Below are positions 9,597 to 19,063 of a DNA stretch of 64,000 nucleotides, one piece after another. Source of the DNA: Chryseobacterium potabilaquae (GTDB lineage Bacteria > Bacteroidota > Bacteroidia > Flavobacteriales > Weeksellaceae); assembly GCF_902728265.1 (NCBI RefSeq), contig NZ_CACVBR010000001.1:267326-331325 (forward strand), given 5' to 3'. A program made the position numbers and the translations under genes. Each line of letters begins with the position of its first letter. Positions within the stretch are counted from its first letter, which is position 1. The notes beneath the pieces are model-generated. The model did not search any database, was not told where the DNA came from, and was given only the letters and a program-made list of their open reading frames with translations.

Positions 9597-10661
9597 ATGA
9601 CTATACCAACCTTAAAAAACCGCCTCCTCCTCAAAGCCATCTCGGGAAGTCGCTCCTTCGGGCTTGCAACTGAAAACTCTGATACAGATATTCGGGGAAT
9701 ATATTATTTACCGAAAGAAATTTTTTTTGGACTCAACTATATTCCCCAAATTTCTAATGAAACGAATGATATTACGTATTATGAGATTGGAAGGTTTGTA
9801 GAATTATTACAGAAAAACAATCCCAATATTCTGGAAGTTTTAGCCAGTCCGGAAGATTGTATTTTATATAAGAATCCGTTAATGGATTTGTTGAAGCCTG
9901 AAGATTTTCTTTCCAAATTATGCAAAGATACGTTTGCTGGGTATGCTATTTCACAAATCAAAAAAGCTAAAGGGCTCAATAAAAAAATCCTGAACCCGAT
10001 GGATAAAGAAAAGAAGTCTATCCTTGATTTTTGTTATGTTTTACAGGACCAAGGCTCTGTTCCATTAAAAAAGTGGCTTTCGAAAAATGGCAAGGTTCAG
10101 GAAAAATGTGGACTGGTAAGCATTGATAACACGAAAGGAATATTTGCTCTTTTTTATAATGATTCAGGCGATTTGCATTATAGAGGAATTATTCAGCATG
10201 AAGAAGCGAATCAGGTTTCTGTTTCGTCGGTTCCGAAAGAAGAAACATCTGTGGCCTATCTGTTTTGTAATCTCGATGCTTACTCGACTTACTGTAAAGA
10301 TTATCGTGAATATTGGAAGTGGGTTTTGGAACGAAATGAAGACCGTTACAACGTGAATCAAAATCACGGTCAAAATTATGACAGCAAGAATATGATGCAT
10401 ACCATTCGTCTTTTACAGTCTTGTGAGCAGATATTTAAAACAAATTCATTGCACATTCGGGTAGAAAATCGAAAGGAATTATTAGATATAAAAGCCGGAA
10501 ACTGGTCCTACGAAAACGTCATAAAAAAAGCCGAAGATCTTATACAATCCATTGAATATTATCATTCAATTTCTACTCTTCCTGATTATCCTAATTCGGA
10601 AAAAACAACAAAAATTTTAGTAGAAATGAGAGAAAGCTTATATGGAATATCAGAAAAATAA
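9597..10661 (+). CDS. nucleotidyltransferase (second, larger paralogue)
   Basis: 354 residues from the ATG at 9597 (two in-frame TTG codons precede it directly). The N-terminus carries A-I-S-G-S-R-S-F-G-L-A-T-E-N-S-D-T-D-I-R-G, the same GS...DxD catalytic signature as the gene upstream but otherwise a different protein. The middle has a helical region, and a C-terminal part with H-T-I-R-L-L-Q-S-C-E resembles the H-x-x-R-L-L motif common in YcgL-type nucleotidyltransferases. It probably transfers a nucleotide to an unidentified acceptor in the cytoplasm. It closes the rtcB neighbourhood; the next gene faces the other way. Confidence 0.85.
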   Translation: MTIPTLKNRLLLKAISGSRSFGLATENSDTDIRGIYYLPKEIFFGLNYIPQISNETNDITYYEIGRFVELLQKNNPNILEVLASPEDCILYKNPLMDLLKPEDFLSKLCKDTFAGYAISQIKKAKGLNKKILNPMDKEKKSILDFCYVLQDQGSVPLKKWLSKNGKVQEKCGLVSIDNTKGIFALFYNDSGDLHYRGIIQHEEANQVSVSSVPKEETSVAYLFCNLDAYSTYCKDYREYWKWVLERNEDRYNVNQNHGQNYDSKNMMHTIRLLQSCEQIFKTNSLHIRVENRKELLDIKAGNWSYENVIKKAEDLIQSIEYYHSISTLPDYPNSEKTTKILVEMRESLYGISEK

Positions 10662-10689
10662 AGCTTATCCTCCAACATTGAGTCAAAAA

Positions 10690-10718
10690 AATCCGGAGAC
10701 CATAAGGTTCTCCGGATT
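10690..10718 (-). terminator. terminator shared at convergent gene ends
   Basis: A 10 bp stem (aatccggaga 10690-10699 with tctccggatt 10709-10718) has a strong T-run on the minus strand and sits between convergent genes. It most likely ends the minus-strand surface-protein operon and may act weakly on the plus strand. Confidence 0.82.
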
Positions 10719-10757
10719 CGATTTACATCTTAAATTTGATAAAACTATTTCTAGAAT

Positions 10758-11276
10758 TCAGGGTTTCCAAAAAGACCATACTGTCCCATTAAACACAGCT
10801 AACTGATGGGAAACTGTATCATAGGCCATCATTCCTGCACTGGGATTGATAATATTCAAGTGAGGACTTGCTACCTTAGGTAATACCATCGCTTTATTAT
10901 TATCGGAAAGGACTAAAATACCGGGAGTTGTCTCAGTACCCGCTGTAGCACCAATCGCTACTCTGGCTCCACTTTCCTCCGCCTGAGAATCTTGTAAGGA
11001 AGTATCTACTACTCCACTGGTATCGATGCTTAAATCAACCCAAGAAGCTGATTTTTTATATTTTACTTTCTTATCAGTAATATCATATACCATCGTTCCA
11101 CTAACAGCTCCTGTTACGGCTGACGTAGAAGTGACCCAAGGAAGTATTATTCCCTTATCTCCACTACCAAACTCTAATGAAACAGAGGGTGAACTTAATA
11201 CCGTCCCACCAATAATAACTTGGGATTTAAGCAAAACTCCGACAAGTACAAACATTAAAAAAGATATTCTTTTCAT
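10758..11276 (-). CDS. secreted 172-residue surface-protein partner, copy A
   Basis: 172 residues with a signal peptide (about 1-19). The mature part has V-S-L-E-F-G-S-G-D-K-G-I-I-L-P-W, G-T-M-V-Y-D-I-T-D-K-K-V-K-Y and a C-terminal N-P-S-A-G-M-M-A-Y-D, ending F-N-G-T-V-W-S-F-W-K-P. The last segment resembles a P-x-x-G-M-M-x-(F/Y) motif also present near the C-terminus of the neighbouring giant GEVED protein and inside the FISUMP protein. No enzyme family is recognised. The gene follows the giant gene with a 64 nt spacer, so the two are probably cotranscribed. Its protein is identical in sequence to that of copy B (21784-22302), although the stop codon differs (TGA against TAA). Confidence 0.8.
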   Translation of the reverse strand: MKRISFLMFVLVGVLLKSQVIIGGTVLSSPSVSLEFGSGDKGIILPWVTSTSAVTGAVSGTMVYDITDKKVKYKKSASWVDLSIDTSGVVDTSLQDSQAEESGARVAIGATAGTETTPGILVLSDNNKAMVLPKVASPHLNIINPSAGMMAYDTVSHQLAVFNGTVWSFWKP

Positions 11277-11302
11277 ACGTAGTTATAATTAAATGTTTAA
11301 AA

Positions 11303-11334
11303 TATCTAGGGCTTATTTAGTTAAACCCTAGATA
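11303..11334 (-). terminator. intergenic hairpin, copy A
   Basis: A 9 bp stem (tatctaggg 11303-11311 with ccctagata 11326-11334) lies in the 64 nt gap between the giant gene and its small partner; the identical hairpin is at 22329-22360. The T-tract is weak, so it may be a partial terminator or an mRNA-stabilising element that sets the ratio of the two products. Confidence 0.5.
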
Positions 11335-11340
11335 AGTAGA

Positions 11341-14300
11341 TTAATCAGGACATGCTTGGGTAGAGAAACAGCTCCATCCAAACGTAGTGCCATTATCTGT
11401 AGTCGTATATATTTTCAAACAGTCTGCTTCTTCATCAAATACCATCATCCCTTCAACAGGATTGGCAATGGCTTCCACAGAAGCTGTTGTAGCAAATCTA
11501 TTAATTACAAAACCTTTCGTTTTCGCCTCTAAAGCTGTCCAGGCTCCTTTACGAACTCCAGGCCATTCACCACTATTACTAGAAGCACGATTCAAGGAGG
11601 TAATACCATGCATGGTATTTAGGGTAACTCCCGTTGTAGTAGCAGGTTTATAACATACTCCACATGAACCATCTACAGTAACCGTAGCTACTTGAGATTT
11701 GGTAACACAACCTACTCCACTTGCTGTTACTTCCACATAATAGTAAAGCGTTCCTACTGTAAGTGGTGGCGTATAGGTAGAAGACGTTTCACTAGGTATA
11801 AGAGTTCCTCCTGTATTAGAATTCGTTGTATTGCTATACCATTGGAATGTATCTAATGGATTCGAAGTCGTCACACTGATTGCTGTAGGGGTATCAGTTA
11901 AGCATAAACTTTGTGTAACCGGAGTAAACGCAGTAATATTTGCATTGCTGAAACTCAATGTTAACGTAGCTCTTGGTGAAGTACAGAAATTAACCGTATC
12001 ATAATATTCTGCTTCATAGGTTCCGCTCGCTGTTATATTGGTAGGATCAGTAATCAGATTACCCGTTGACATATCATACCATCTTAATATAACATCCGCA
12101 GGCATGGAATTAGTATGTAAGGCTGTCAAATCAAAAGGACTTGTACAGGTAACAATATCATACGAAGTTAACACAGGTGGTGTATTGGGAGCATCACATT
12201 TAAATGCAATATCATTATTACTCGAATATGTACCGGGCGTCGTTCCAAAATTGATAGAAATACCAATTCCGTTGTCTATATTCGGGTTATTGTCAATAAA
12301 TTGACGGAACGTATTATCAATTCCAAGATCATTACTAAGATCACCATATGATCCGGAATACCATCCTGACCAAGCTACTCCTGAACGGTATCGGAATGCT
12401 TCATAAGATTCCGGCTTTATAACTCCCATTGTATAATCAGGAGCTGTTCCTCGGATAAATCCAGGACCTGCATCTCCACCGGCTAGATAAGTATCCCATC
12501 CTTGGGCTAGTCTTACTATTTCGGTATTTCCTGTAGGAATATCTACCTTATAATCTACATTCATAGACCATTGAGGATAGGTATAGGTATACGTTACCGT
12601 AAGGAAATAATCCATCCCATTTTTAGTAGCTTTAAGGACAATCACATTCTTTTGTACTCCTCCGGGTAAACCCACATCATCCGGACAAGTATTGGATACT
12701 ACCGTTAAACGCCCCCCATCGGCCATTCCGTTAGCTGACAATGATCCCGTATTATAATACGTACCCCCTATGGAAAGACATAATCCATGCTGAGTTCCTG
12801 GAATAGCATAAGGTCCCGCTGTACTTGATAATGCACTGTTATAGATTTGATAAGCTCCTCTTCTATAAATCTGAATATTCCCTGCAGCCGTCATTTGTAT
12901 TCTCAAACCGTCGGTATCATTAGTTCCTCCCGTACTGTTAAATTCTTTCCATGTTTTACAAACCACATTCATTCTATAGTCTTCAATCTCACCATTTTGT
13001 GGAACCGTATTATACTCCCCTGTATTAATTCCATCTGCATATGCTCTTTCATCATAGGTAGTAGATGATAGGTCTGTAAGATTCCCATCCGAAAATCTTA
13101 ACCTTAGATATCGGTTGCCGGAAGAAGTTATAACTCCTACTTGAGCAACCGTCCAAACCAAGTTTACACTTCCATTCAACGTTCCATTAGGAACATTAAC
13201 CGAAGCTAATTCTGCGGTGTCAAATACACCATTATTATTAAAATCAATCCAGCCATATAGTGTATGAGCAGCTCCTGATGTATTGGTAACATTAACAGGT
13301 AGAGTAAAACTTTCACCTACTCCTATTGTATAATTAGCCGGGGTTATTCCATCTTCATCTGCTCCGTCTCCATTGAGTCCATTATTATCAGCACCCGCTG
13401 CTACACTTTGTGCATCCGGCTCTAAATCCGGAACTCCTCCTATATATATTGTATTAGATAAGGCCTGACGCGCCGGTAGGAAGATGCCATTAGGTTGTTC
13501 ATAAGATACAGGAACATCACCATAGTCCATATCAGTAGTTACCACAATAGTATGATCTTCTACTTCCCCAATATTGATTACCGGAGTAGTACCATATTCA
13601 CCCGTACTTAATCCGTCAGCAAGAGCTCTTTCATCCACTAATGCTCCATTGACTCCACTCGTACCATCAGCCAAAGCAGCACCAGAAATACGAAGTCTTA
13701 GTTGAAGTTCACTCGGATTACCCGTAATGACGGTATTGGCAGGAGCCCATACAAGGGTTACTACTCCATTATTTGTATTATTAGGAACACTTGCAGATGC
13801 CATTTCTGTACTTTCAAAGCGACCATTATTATTGAAATCGATCCAACCATATAAGGTATGAGACGCTCCTGATGTATTATTTACAGTAACATCCAAATCA
13901 TATCCTGAACCTGATTCTATAGAAAATGGATTAACAGAATCTTCATCATCTGTAGCATCGTTATCATCTCCTGTTGCATTTGCAGTGGTGAGTTTAGCAG
14001 ATTCAGCATCCGTATAATTGCTACCCAAATACAACGCCGGGCTTGGAAGATGACGTGCAGGAGCTACAATATTATTAACACTTGTATCATAGCTATCCGG
14101 ATTATCTCCAAAATCATAGCTATTGGCAAGTACCGGAAGTAGATAGTCCTCTATCTCTCCTCCGAAAGCTGCAGCATAAGCTCCGGTATTCAGGCCATCC
14201 GCAATGGCTCTTTCGTCAACGACTGTCGCATTCGCTCCCGAAGTAAGATCAGCAAGAGTCGAATCGGATATACGAAGACGCATATAGATATTGTTTACTC

Positions 14301-17226
14301 CTATAGGTATCGTATTGGTATTAGCTGCACTCCAAGATAAAGTGATTTGTTGTGTACTCGCTGAACTAGGCACTGAAATGTTAACCATTTCAGAACTCTC
14401 AAATCTACCATTATTATTAAAATCTATCCAGCCATATAGTGTCTTAGTATTACCTGTGGCATTAAGGACTGATACTTTTGCATAATAGATGTTATTTCTA
14501 TATACAGGACTTACACTACTGATTCCATCTTCATCCAATCCATCACCATTAGACCCGTTATTATCAGCTCCCGGTAAAACAGAATGGGCTGTAGTCTCTG
14601 TATCTATGGTACTTCCTAATTTTAATACCGGAGAAGGTGCCTGTCTTGCAGGTTTAAAGTTTAAAGGATTATTCGTTCCGTCTTTATCCATATCAAAACT
14701 TTCAGGTGCATCTCCATAATCATATTTATCATCTACTAAAAACTGATAGTCTTCAATCTCTCCACTTCCTAAACCTAATCCATAACTTCTGGTATCAATC
14801 AGGGCCGTATTTCCACTATTGGTATTATTTATCGATGTATCAGAAAGTCTGAATCTTACATATACTTTCCCCGCGGTGAGAACGGAAGGTGAAAAAGAAG
14901 TGGTAGGCCAATTTAAAATAAAATTTCCAGTGGCCGAAATTGCGGTGGAAGCGGTTGCTGCTTCATTACCATTAAAAATACCATCACCGTTAAAGTCGAT
15001 CCAGCCATATAAATATTTAGTACTAAAAACAGTTGTCTTAATCGGTAGAGAGATACTAAAAGGGGTTCCATTGGTAATGGTTTGAGGAGTCATAACACCA
15101 TCTTCATCCAATCCGTCTCCATTTGTTCCATTATTATCTGCATCTGCTACCACAGAATTAGGAGCCAGTTCAAAATCTATCGTTTCACCAATACTTAAAA
15201 CAGGGGCTACCGCATCATTTGTTTGAGATGCAGGATTTCCATTTTCATAACTGGAAGGAACATCTCCATAATCTTTGGTAATAGTCAATTGATAATCTTC
15301 AACTTCTCCCAGAGACACTACCGTTCCATATGCTCCGGTACTCAATCCGTCAGCAATAGCCCTTTCATCCACCACTGCAGAATTAGTTCCACTGGTAAAA
15401 TCTGCGATAGTTACTCCGGGACCTGGTAAAACTAATCTTAATCTCATGTATACTTTGGAAACATTCGCTGGAATTGAATTGATCTGTGCCGCAGAAAAGC
15501 CGAGGGTAGCTGTCGTAGCATTATTAGGAATACCAACTTGGCTTTCTTCTCCCGCTTCAAACCTACCATTATTATTGAAATCAATCCAACCATATAAAGC
15601 CGCTCCAGAACCAGTAGTATTTCTTAAAGCAATAGAAAAATCATTATTAACTCCGGTCCTTATATGAAGTTGTTCCATTGTAAGCCCATCATCGGTAATC
15701 CCATCCCCATTAGTCCCATTGTTATCGTCACCAGGATTGGTTACATGAGGAGCATATTCATAATTATAGTCTTGTCCTAAATGGATGGCAGGGGTAGGAA
15801 GATTTCTCGCCGGCTTAAAGTTAACAGGATTATTAATCCCATCTTTATCCATACCATACGTGGCAGGAGCATCTCCATAATCATAATAATTATCTACCAA
15901 AAACTGATAATCCTCCACTTCTCCAACTCCTGTACTTAATCCATAACTTCGGGTATCAATCAGAGTACCGTTGCTGTTAGAATTGGTAAGTGATACATCA
16001 GAAACTCTAAACCTTGCGTAAGTCTTGCCTGCAGCAAGAACAGCTGGAGAGGCTGTAGTATTATTCGACTCCCAATTCAGAATTAACACATCACTTGCAT
16101 TAATAATTTTCGAAACGGTTGCTGCTTCATTTCCACTAAAAATACCATCTCCATTCACATCAATCCAGCCATATAAATATTTAGTCCCGGAAACCGTAGT
16201 ATTTACAGGCATGGAAATACTAAAAGGTGCGCCACTGACAATAGTAGGTATGGTGGCAAGCCCATCTTCATCAGCTCCGTCTCCATTCAAACCATTATTA
16301 TCCGCATCTGTTGCTACAGAATGCGGAGCCAGTTCAAAATCGACTGTATTTCCCATACTGAGTAAAGGAGCTATCGCATCATTCGTATGAGAAGCAGGAT
16401 CACCATTTTCGTAACTGGCAGGAACATCTCCATAATCTTTGGTAACCGTTAATTGATAATCTTCAACTTCTCCTGCAAACGCTACTGCTCCATAGTCTCC
16501 TGTACTTAATCCATCAGCAATTGCCCTTTCATCTACCACAGCTCCGTTAGCTCCTCCAGTTAAATCTGATATACTAACTCCGGCAGTTGGTAAAATTAGC
16601 CTTAATCTCATATATACCTTGGAAACTGTAGCAGGAATTGAATTAATCTTTGCTAAAGAAAAGCTTAAGGTAGCTGTCGTAGCATTATTAGGAACATTCG
16701 CTGTGGTTATCTCTCCTGATTCAAATCTTCCATTATTATTGAAATCTATCCAAGCATATAAGGTTACACTAGAACCTGTCGTGTTGCTTACAGCAACAGG
16801 AAAACTATTAATAACCCCACTTCTTATATTAAGTTGTGATGGAGTAAGTCCATCATCGGTAACTCCATCCCCATTACTCCCATTATTATCTGCCCCCGGA
16901 GATACAGAGTGAGGAGCTAATTCAAGATTGTAACTCGTTCCTAAAAACAATTGGGCATTAGGTAAATTTCTGGCAGGTTTAAAGTTGGTAGGATTGTTAG
17001 TACCATCCTTATCCATATCATAGCTTTCAGGAGCATCTCCGAAATCATAGGGATCAGCTATAGGAGGACCTTCTTTTGTGTTCAGGGAACCGGGATAAAG
17101 GTATTCTTTTAATATTTCACTAGTATAATTCAGCTTTTCTAATACAATACTCTGAAGCTTTACAGAGGAGAATAATAAAATACTTACAACTATACTAAAA
17201 AGAAATCTAAGTTTTAGATTCATCAT
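11341..17226 (-). CDS. giant secreted GEVED-repeat surface protein, copy A
   Basis: 1961 residues with an N-terminal hydrophobic signal segment (about 1-25). From residue 60 to about 1410 it has seven GEVED repeats of about 190 residues. Each opens with Y-D-(F/Y)-G-D-A-P-type strands, contains an Asp/Asn-rich calcium-binding-like stretch (D-N-N-G-x-N-G-D-G-x-D-E-D-G), Y-G-W-I-D-F-N-N-N-G-R-F-E, and closes with G-E-V-E-D-Y. Repeats alternate between two subtypes (M-D-K-D-G and T-K-D-Y-G-D-V-P). A distinct domain (about 1410-1650) begins C-K-T-W-K-E-F, followed by two Ig-like segments and a C-terminal domain ending S-C-F-S-T-Q-A-C-P-D. No canonical T9SS tail is seen. The likely role is a surface adhesin. 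Confidence 0.88.
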   Translation of the reverse strand: MMNLKLRFLFSIVVSILLFSSVKLQSIVLEKLNYTSEILKEYLYPGSLNTKEGPPIADPYDFGDAPESYDMDKDGTNNPTNFKPARNLPNAQLFLGTSYNLELAPHSVSPGADNNGSNGDGVTDDGLTPSQLNIRSGVINSFPVAVSNTTGSSVTLYAWIDFNNNGRFESGEITTANVPNNATTATLSFSLAKINSIPATVSKVYMRLRLILPTAGVSISDLTGGANGAVVDERAIADGLSTGDYGAVAFAGEVEDYQLTVTKDYGDVPASYENGDPASHTNDAIAPLLSMGNTVDFELAPHSVATDADNNGLNGDGADEDGLATIPTIVSGAPFSISMPVNTTVSGTKYLYGWIDVNGDGIFSGNEAATVSKIINASDVLILNWESNNTTASPAVLAAGKTYARFRVSDVSLTNSNSNGTLIDTRSYGLSTGVGEVEDYQFLVDNYYDYGDAPATYGMDKDGINNPVNFKPARNLPTPAIHLGQDYNYEYAPHVTNPGDDNNGTNGDGITDDGLTMEQLHIRTGVNNDFSIALRNTTGSGAALYGWIDFNNNGRFEAGEESQVGIPNNATTATLGFSAAQINSIPANVSKVYMRLRLVLPGPGVTIADFTSGTNSAVVDERAIADGLSTGAYGTVVSLGEVEDYQLTITKDYGDVPSSYENGNPASQTNDAVAPVLSIGETIDFELAPNSVVADADNNGTNGDGLDEDGVMTPQTITNGTPFSISLPIKTTVFSTKYLYGWIDFNGDGIFNGNEAATASTAISATGNFILNWPTTSFSPSVLTAGKVYVRFRLSDTSINNTNSGNTALIDTRSYGLGLGSGEIEDYQFLVDDKYDYGDAPESFDMDKDGTNNPLNFKPARQAPSPVLKLGSTIDTETTAHSVLPGADNNGSNGDGLDEDGISSVSPVYRNNIYYAKVSVLNATGNTKTLYGWIDFNNNGRFESSEMVNISVPSSASTQQITLSWSAANTNTIPIGVNNIYMRLRISDSTLADLTSGANATVVDERAIADGLNTGAYAAAFGGEIEDYLLPVLANSYDFGDNPDSYDTSVNNIVAPARHLPSPALYLGSNYTDAESAKLTTANATGDDNDATDDEDSVNPFSIESGSGYDLDVTVNNTSGASHTLYGWIDFNNNGRFESTEMASASVPNNTNNGVVTLVWAPANTVITGNPSELQLRLRISGAALADGTSGVNGALVDERALADGLSTGEYGTTPVINIGEVEDHTIVVTTDMDYGDVPVSYEQPNGIFLPARQALSNTIYIGGVPDLEPDAQSVAAGADNNGLNGDGADEDGITPANYTIGVGESFTLPVNVTNTSGAAHTLYGWIDFNNNGVFDTAELASVNVPNGTLNGSVNLVWTVAQVGVITSSGNRYLRLRFSDGNLTDLSSTTYDERAYADGINTGEYNTVPQNGEIEDYRMNVVCKTWKEFNSTGGTNDTDGLRIQMTAAGNIQIYRRGAYQIYNSALSSTAGPYAIPGTQHGLCLSIGGTYYNTGSLSANGMADGGRLTVVSNTCPDDVGLPGGVQKNVIVLKATKNGMDYFLTVTYTYTYPQWSMNVDYKVDIPTGNTEIVRLAQGWDTYLAGGDAGPGFIRGTAPDYTMGVIKPESYEAFRYRSGVAWSGWYSGSYGDLSNDLGIDNTFRQFIDNNPNIDNGIGISINFGTTPGTYSSNNDIAFKCDAPNTPPVLTSYDIVTCTSPFDLTALHTNSMPADVILRWYDMSTGNLITDPTNITASGTYEAEYYDTVNFCTSPRATLTLSFSNANITAFTPVTQSLCLTDTPTAISVTTSNPLDTFQWYSNTTNSNTGGTLIPSETSSTYTPPLTVGTLYYYVEVTASGVGCVTKSQVATVTVDGSCGVCYKPATTTGVTLNTMHGITSLNRASSNSGEWPGVRKGAWTALEAKTKGFVINRFATTASVEAIANPVEGMMVFDEEADCLKIYTTTDNGTTFGWSCFSTQACPD

Positions 17227-17733
17227 ATTTAAAATGTTTTAGATTCGTTAGTTTTTTTCACTAGGCATCTTCCCTTATATAAAATTAATATAAGGAAGAA
17301 TAATAAACAGCAAAGGATAAGCTTATTTACAAATAAAGGAGCTTTCCCAACTTGTACTATTTAAACAATCATTAGAAAGCATTTTACAGAAAAAACAATA
17401 AGGATTAAGGATTAATTTATTAAACCATTGAGAACATTTCTTACATATATCAATCAATACTAAATAAGAGATCATTTCTTTCCAAGTTAAGAATATTCTT
17501 TTTTTAGTTTTGAAAGTAGAACGATCAAAATTATATCTTAATTAAGTATATTAATTTTTAAAGATAGAAAGGGTATGATCTGAATTTCTAATCTTAGTAG
17601 TAAATTTAATTCCATTCATGTGTATAATTTATAATTGGGTTAAGGTATTAGTTCAATAAAAAATTAAAAAAAATTATTTACTACAACTACATGTAATTAA
17701 ATTAATTTTTTAAACAATTATATTTATTTTTCA

Positions 17734-17741
17734 CAAATTTA
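17734..17741 (-). promoter_or_regulatory. candidate -7 box (TAAATTTG) upstream of GEVED copy A
   Basis: A perfect TAnnTTTG match inside a block also conserved upstream of the FISUMP gene. No TTG is found at the expected spacing, so the call rests on conservation between the two places. Confidence 0.4.
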
Positions 17742-17831
17742 TCCATAAAATAGGATAGGCTAACAGATGACAACGTAGTTTTTTAATTACTTTTAAATCA
17801 ATATTTAACTAGCAATCCTATTGTAAATTAC

Positions 17832-17840
17832 TTATATATA
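17832..17840. repeat. 9 bp target-site duplication (left)
   Basis: ttatatata directly left of the IS982 element, repeated exactly at 18819-18827 on its right side. Nine bases lie within the size range known for this family. Confidence 0.85.
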
Positions 17841-18818
17841 ACCCGTTGTGCATTTTAAATAATACTAACTTTAATATTATTAATATTTCTATCAAAAATG
17901 ACTTTATTAATGTATTGTATAACCTTTAAAGAAGTGATTTTTGATAGTATTCTGGTTTTAAAACCGGAAAATGTTTTTGCATAATTTCTTCTGATCATAA
18001 ATTGATCGCATAGTTGAGAGAATAACGTTTCAATCCTTTTTCTTTTCTTTTTGAATACATAAAATTGAGGTTTATAGTATTTTTGATTCTTCCTCTTGGG
18101 AGTATCAAGCCTAATATTGGCAGTTTCAAATAAATTAAGTTGTACACTTTCAGACAAATATCCCTTGTCTCCAATCAAAATACAATTAGACATTTGATGT
18201 TGTATATCTTTCAAATAATGAATATCATGTACAGAAGCTGCACTAAGCTCTATACTTTGAAAAACTCCTTTTACAGAACATACTGCATGTAATTTATATC
18301 CATAAAAAGACATTTTTTGCGAAGCACAAAATCCTCTATCCGGAAAACTAAATTCTGCTTCTTTACAGACTTTAGAGCGAGTACTTCTTGATATTTTAAA
18401 CACTTCTAAAGGCATGCTATCGACAATGAAATAATTTTCAAACTCATTAAATACTTCGGATAATTGTAATCTTATGGTGTTTGTAAAGTTCATTAATTTT
18501 CTTCTTCTACGATTATAGACTGTTCTTTCGATCTTGCCGATAAAGAACTCCGGTAAAATTCTGAATAAATGATTTTCACTATCAATTCCCATATATTCAG
18601 CTGTTAGGCTTAAACTGATTAATTCTAAATCACTCAATTTCGGAGTTCGACGTTGATAAGCTACAAGTCTATCATTTGATATTTTTCTTAAAACTTCCAA
18701 AATTCTTTCGTAATTTGCTCTCAAGTTGTTCATTGTAAATGTTTTGTGGTAAAAACAATTTACTGATTATCAATCAAATGAACAACTTTATTTGTTTTTA
18801 TCATAATGCACAACGGGT
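17841..18818 (-). mobile_element. IS982-family insertion sequence, complete
   Basis: 978 bp element with perfect 14 bp terminal inverted repeats (acccgttgtgcatt at 17841-17854 and its complement at 18805-18818). It contains one intact transposase gene and is flanked by a 9 bp target duplication. The stop codon of the transposase directly abuts the left inverted repeat. Size, ends and transposase fit IS982. The intact ends and duplication indicate a recent insertion. It sits in the upstream region of the GEVED operon and could separate that operon from more distant control sequences. Confidence 0.95.
17855..18733 (-). CDS. IS982-family transposase
   Basis: 292 residues, full length for the family. 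The DDE catalytic core is visible: F-I-V-D-S-M-P-L-E near residue 105 (first Asp), G-Y-K-L-H-A-V-C in the middle, I-G-D-K-G-Y-L (second Asp) near residue 192, and R-I-E-T-L-F-S-Q-L (Glu) near 236. P-D-R-G-F-C-A-S-Q and A-A-S-V-H-D-I-H-Y-L-K-D are also typical IS982 segments. It catalyses cut-and-paste or related transposition of its own element. The reading frame is uninterrupted, so the element may be active. Confidence 0.93.
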   Translation of the reverse strand: MNNLRANYERILEVLRKISNDRLVAYQRRTPKLSDLELISLSLTAEYMGIDSENHLFRILPEFFIGKIERTVYNRRRRKLMNFTNTIRLQLSEVFNEFENYFIVDSMPLEVFKISRSTRSKVCKEAEFSFPDRGFCASQKMSFYGYKLHAVCSVKGVFQSIELSAASVHDIHYLKDIQHQMSNCILIGDKGYLSESVQLNLFETANIRLDTPKRKNQKYYKPQFYVFKKKRKRIETLFSQLCDQFMIRRNYAKTFSGFKTRILSKITSLKVIQYINKVIFDRNINNIKVSII

Positions 18819-18827
18819 TTATATATA
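18819..18827. repeat. 9 bp target-site duplication (right)
   Basis: Exact copy of the ttatatata at 17832-17840 on the other side of the IS982 element. Confidence 0.85.
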
Positions 18828-18988
18828 ATAAAAACATATAGTGAAAAATATTACCCTTTTAATACATGGAGATCTATATCTCAAGGGCATTTATTTCACC
18901 AAGGGCAACTACATACTCGAAAAGCCTCTCATTTTTTACTCAACAATACATGCTATAATGCAAGAGAAGAATATTCTTTCTTACAATA

Positions 18989-19016
18989 AAATCCTGACGG
19001 AAAGCCGCCAGGATTT
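18989..19016 (-). terminator. terminator of the FISUMP protein gene
   Basis: A 12 bp stem with one mismatch (18989-19000 with 19005-19016) and a short T-tract on the minus strand lie about 50 nt after the stop codon. Confidence 0.7.
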
Positions 19017-19063
19017 ATTTAACTAATTTATAGTTAGGAAACGAAATAGTAAAATCAATAGAA

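Larger units (their letters stand above)
10761..17262. repeat. 6.5 kb near-identical duplication, copy A
   Basis: This segment and 21787-28288 carry the same two genes with a constant offset of 11026 bp at all four gene ends, so no net insertion or deletion has accumulated inside. Similarity starts at the last codons of the 172-residue gene and fades about 35 nt upstream of the giant gene's ATG. Divergence is patchy: long blocks are nearly identical, while a stretch around 12650-12960 differs strongly. Confidence 0.93.
17227..17840. other. intergenic region upstream of GEVED copy A
   Basis: 614 nt of very AT-rich sequence without a convincing gene. It holds a 25 nt block (17597-17621) found unchanged upstream of copy B (28626-28650). 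A perfect TAnnTTTG match for the minus strand lies at 17734-17741. A stretch from about 17719 to 17838 is recognisably similar to 21205-21335 upstream of the FISUMP gene. If the box is the real promoter, the giant gene has a leader of roughly 500 nt. Confidence 0.6.

Noticed and set aside
11387..17000. Several antisense frames of 60-120 codons inside both GEVED genes
   Set aside because: They recur with the protein repeats on the other strand and read as Pro/Leu/Ser-rich shadows of the Asp/Asn-rich repeats.
18841..19026. 61-codon plus-strand frame right of the IS982 element
   Set aside because: It runs through the terminator of the convergent FISUMP gene and lies in a spacer similar to non-coding sequence elsewhere.
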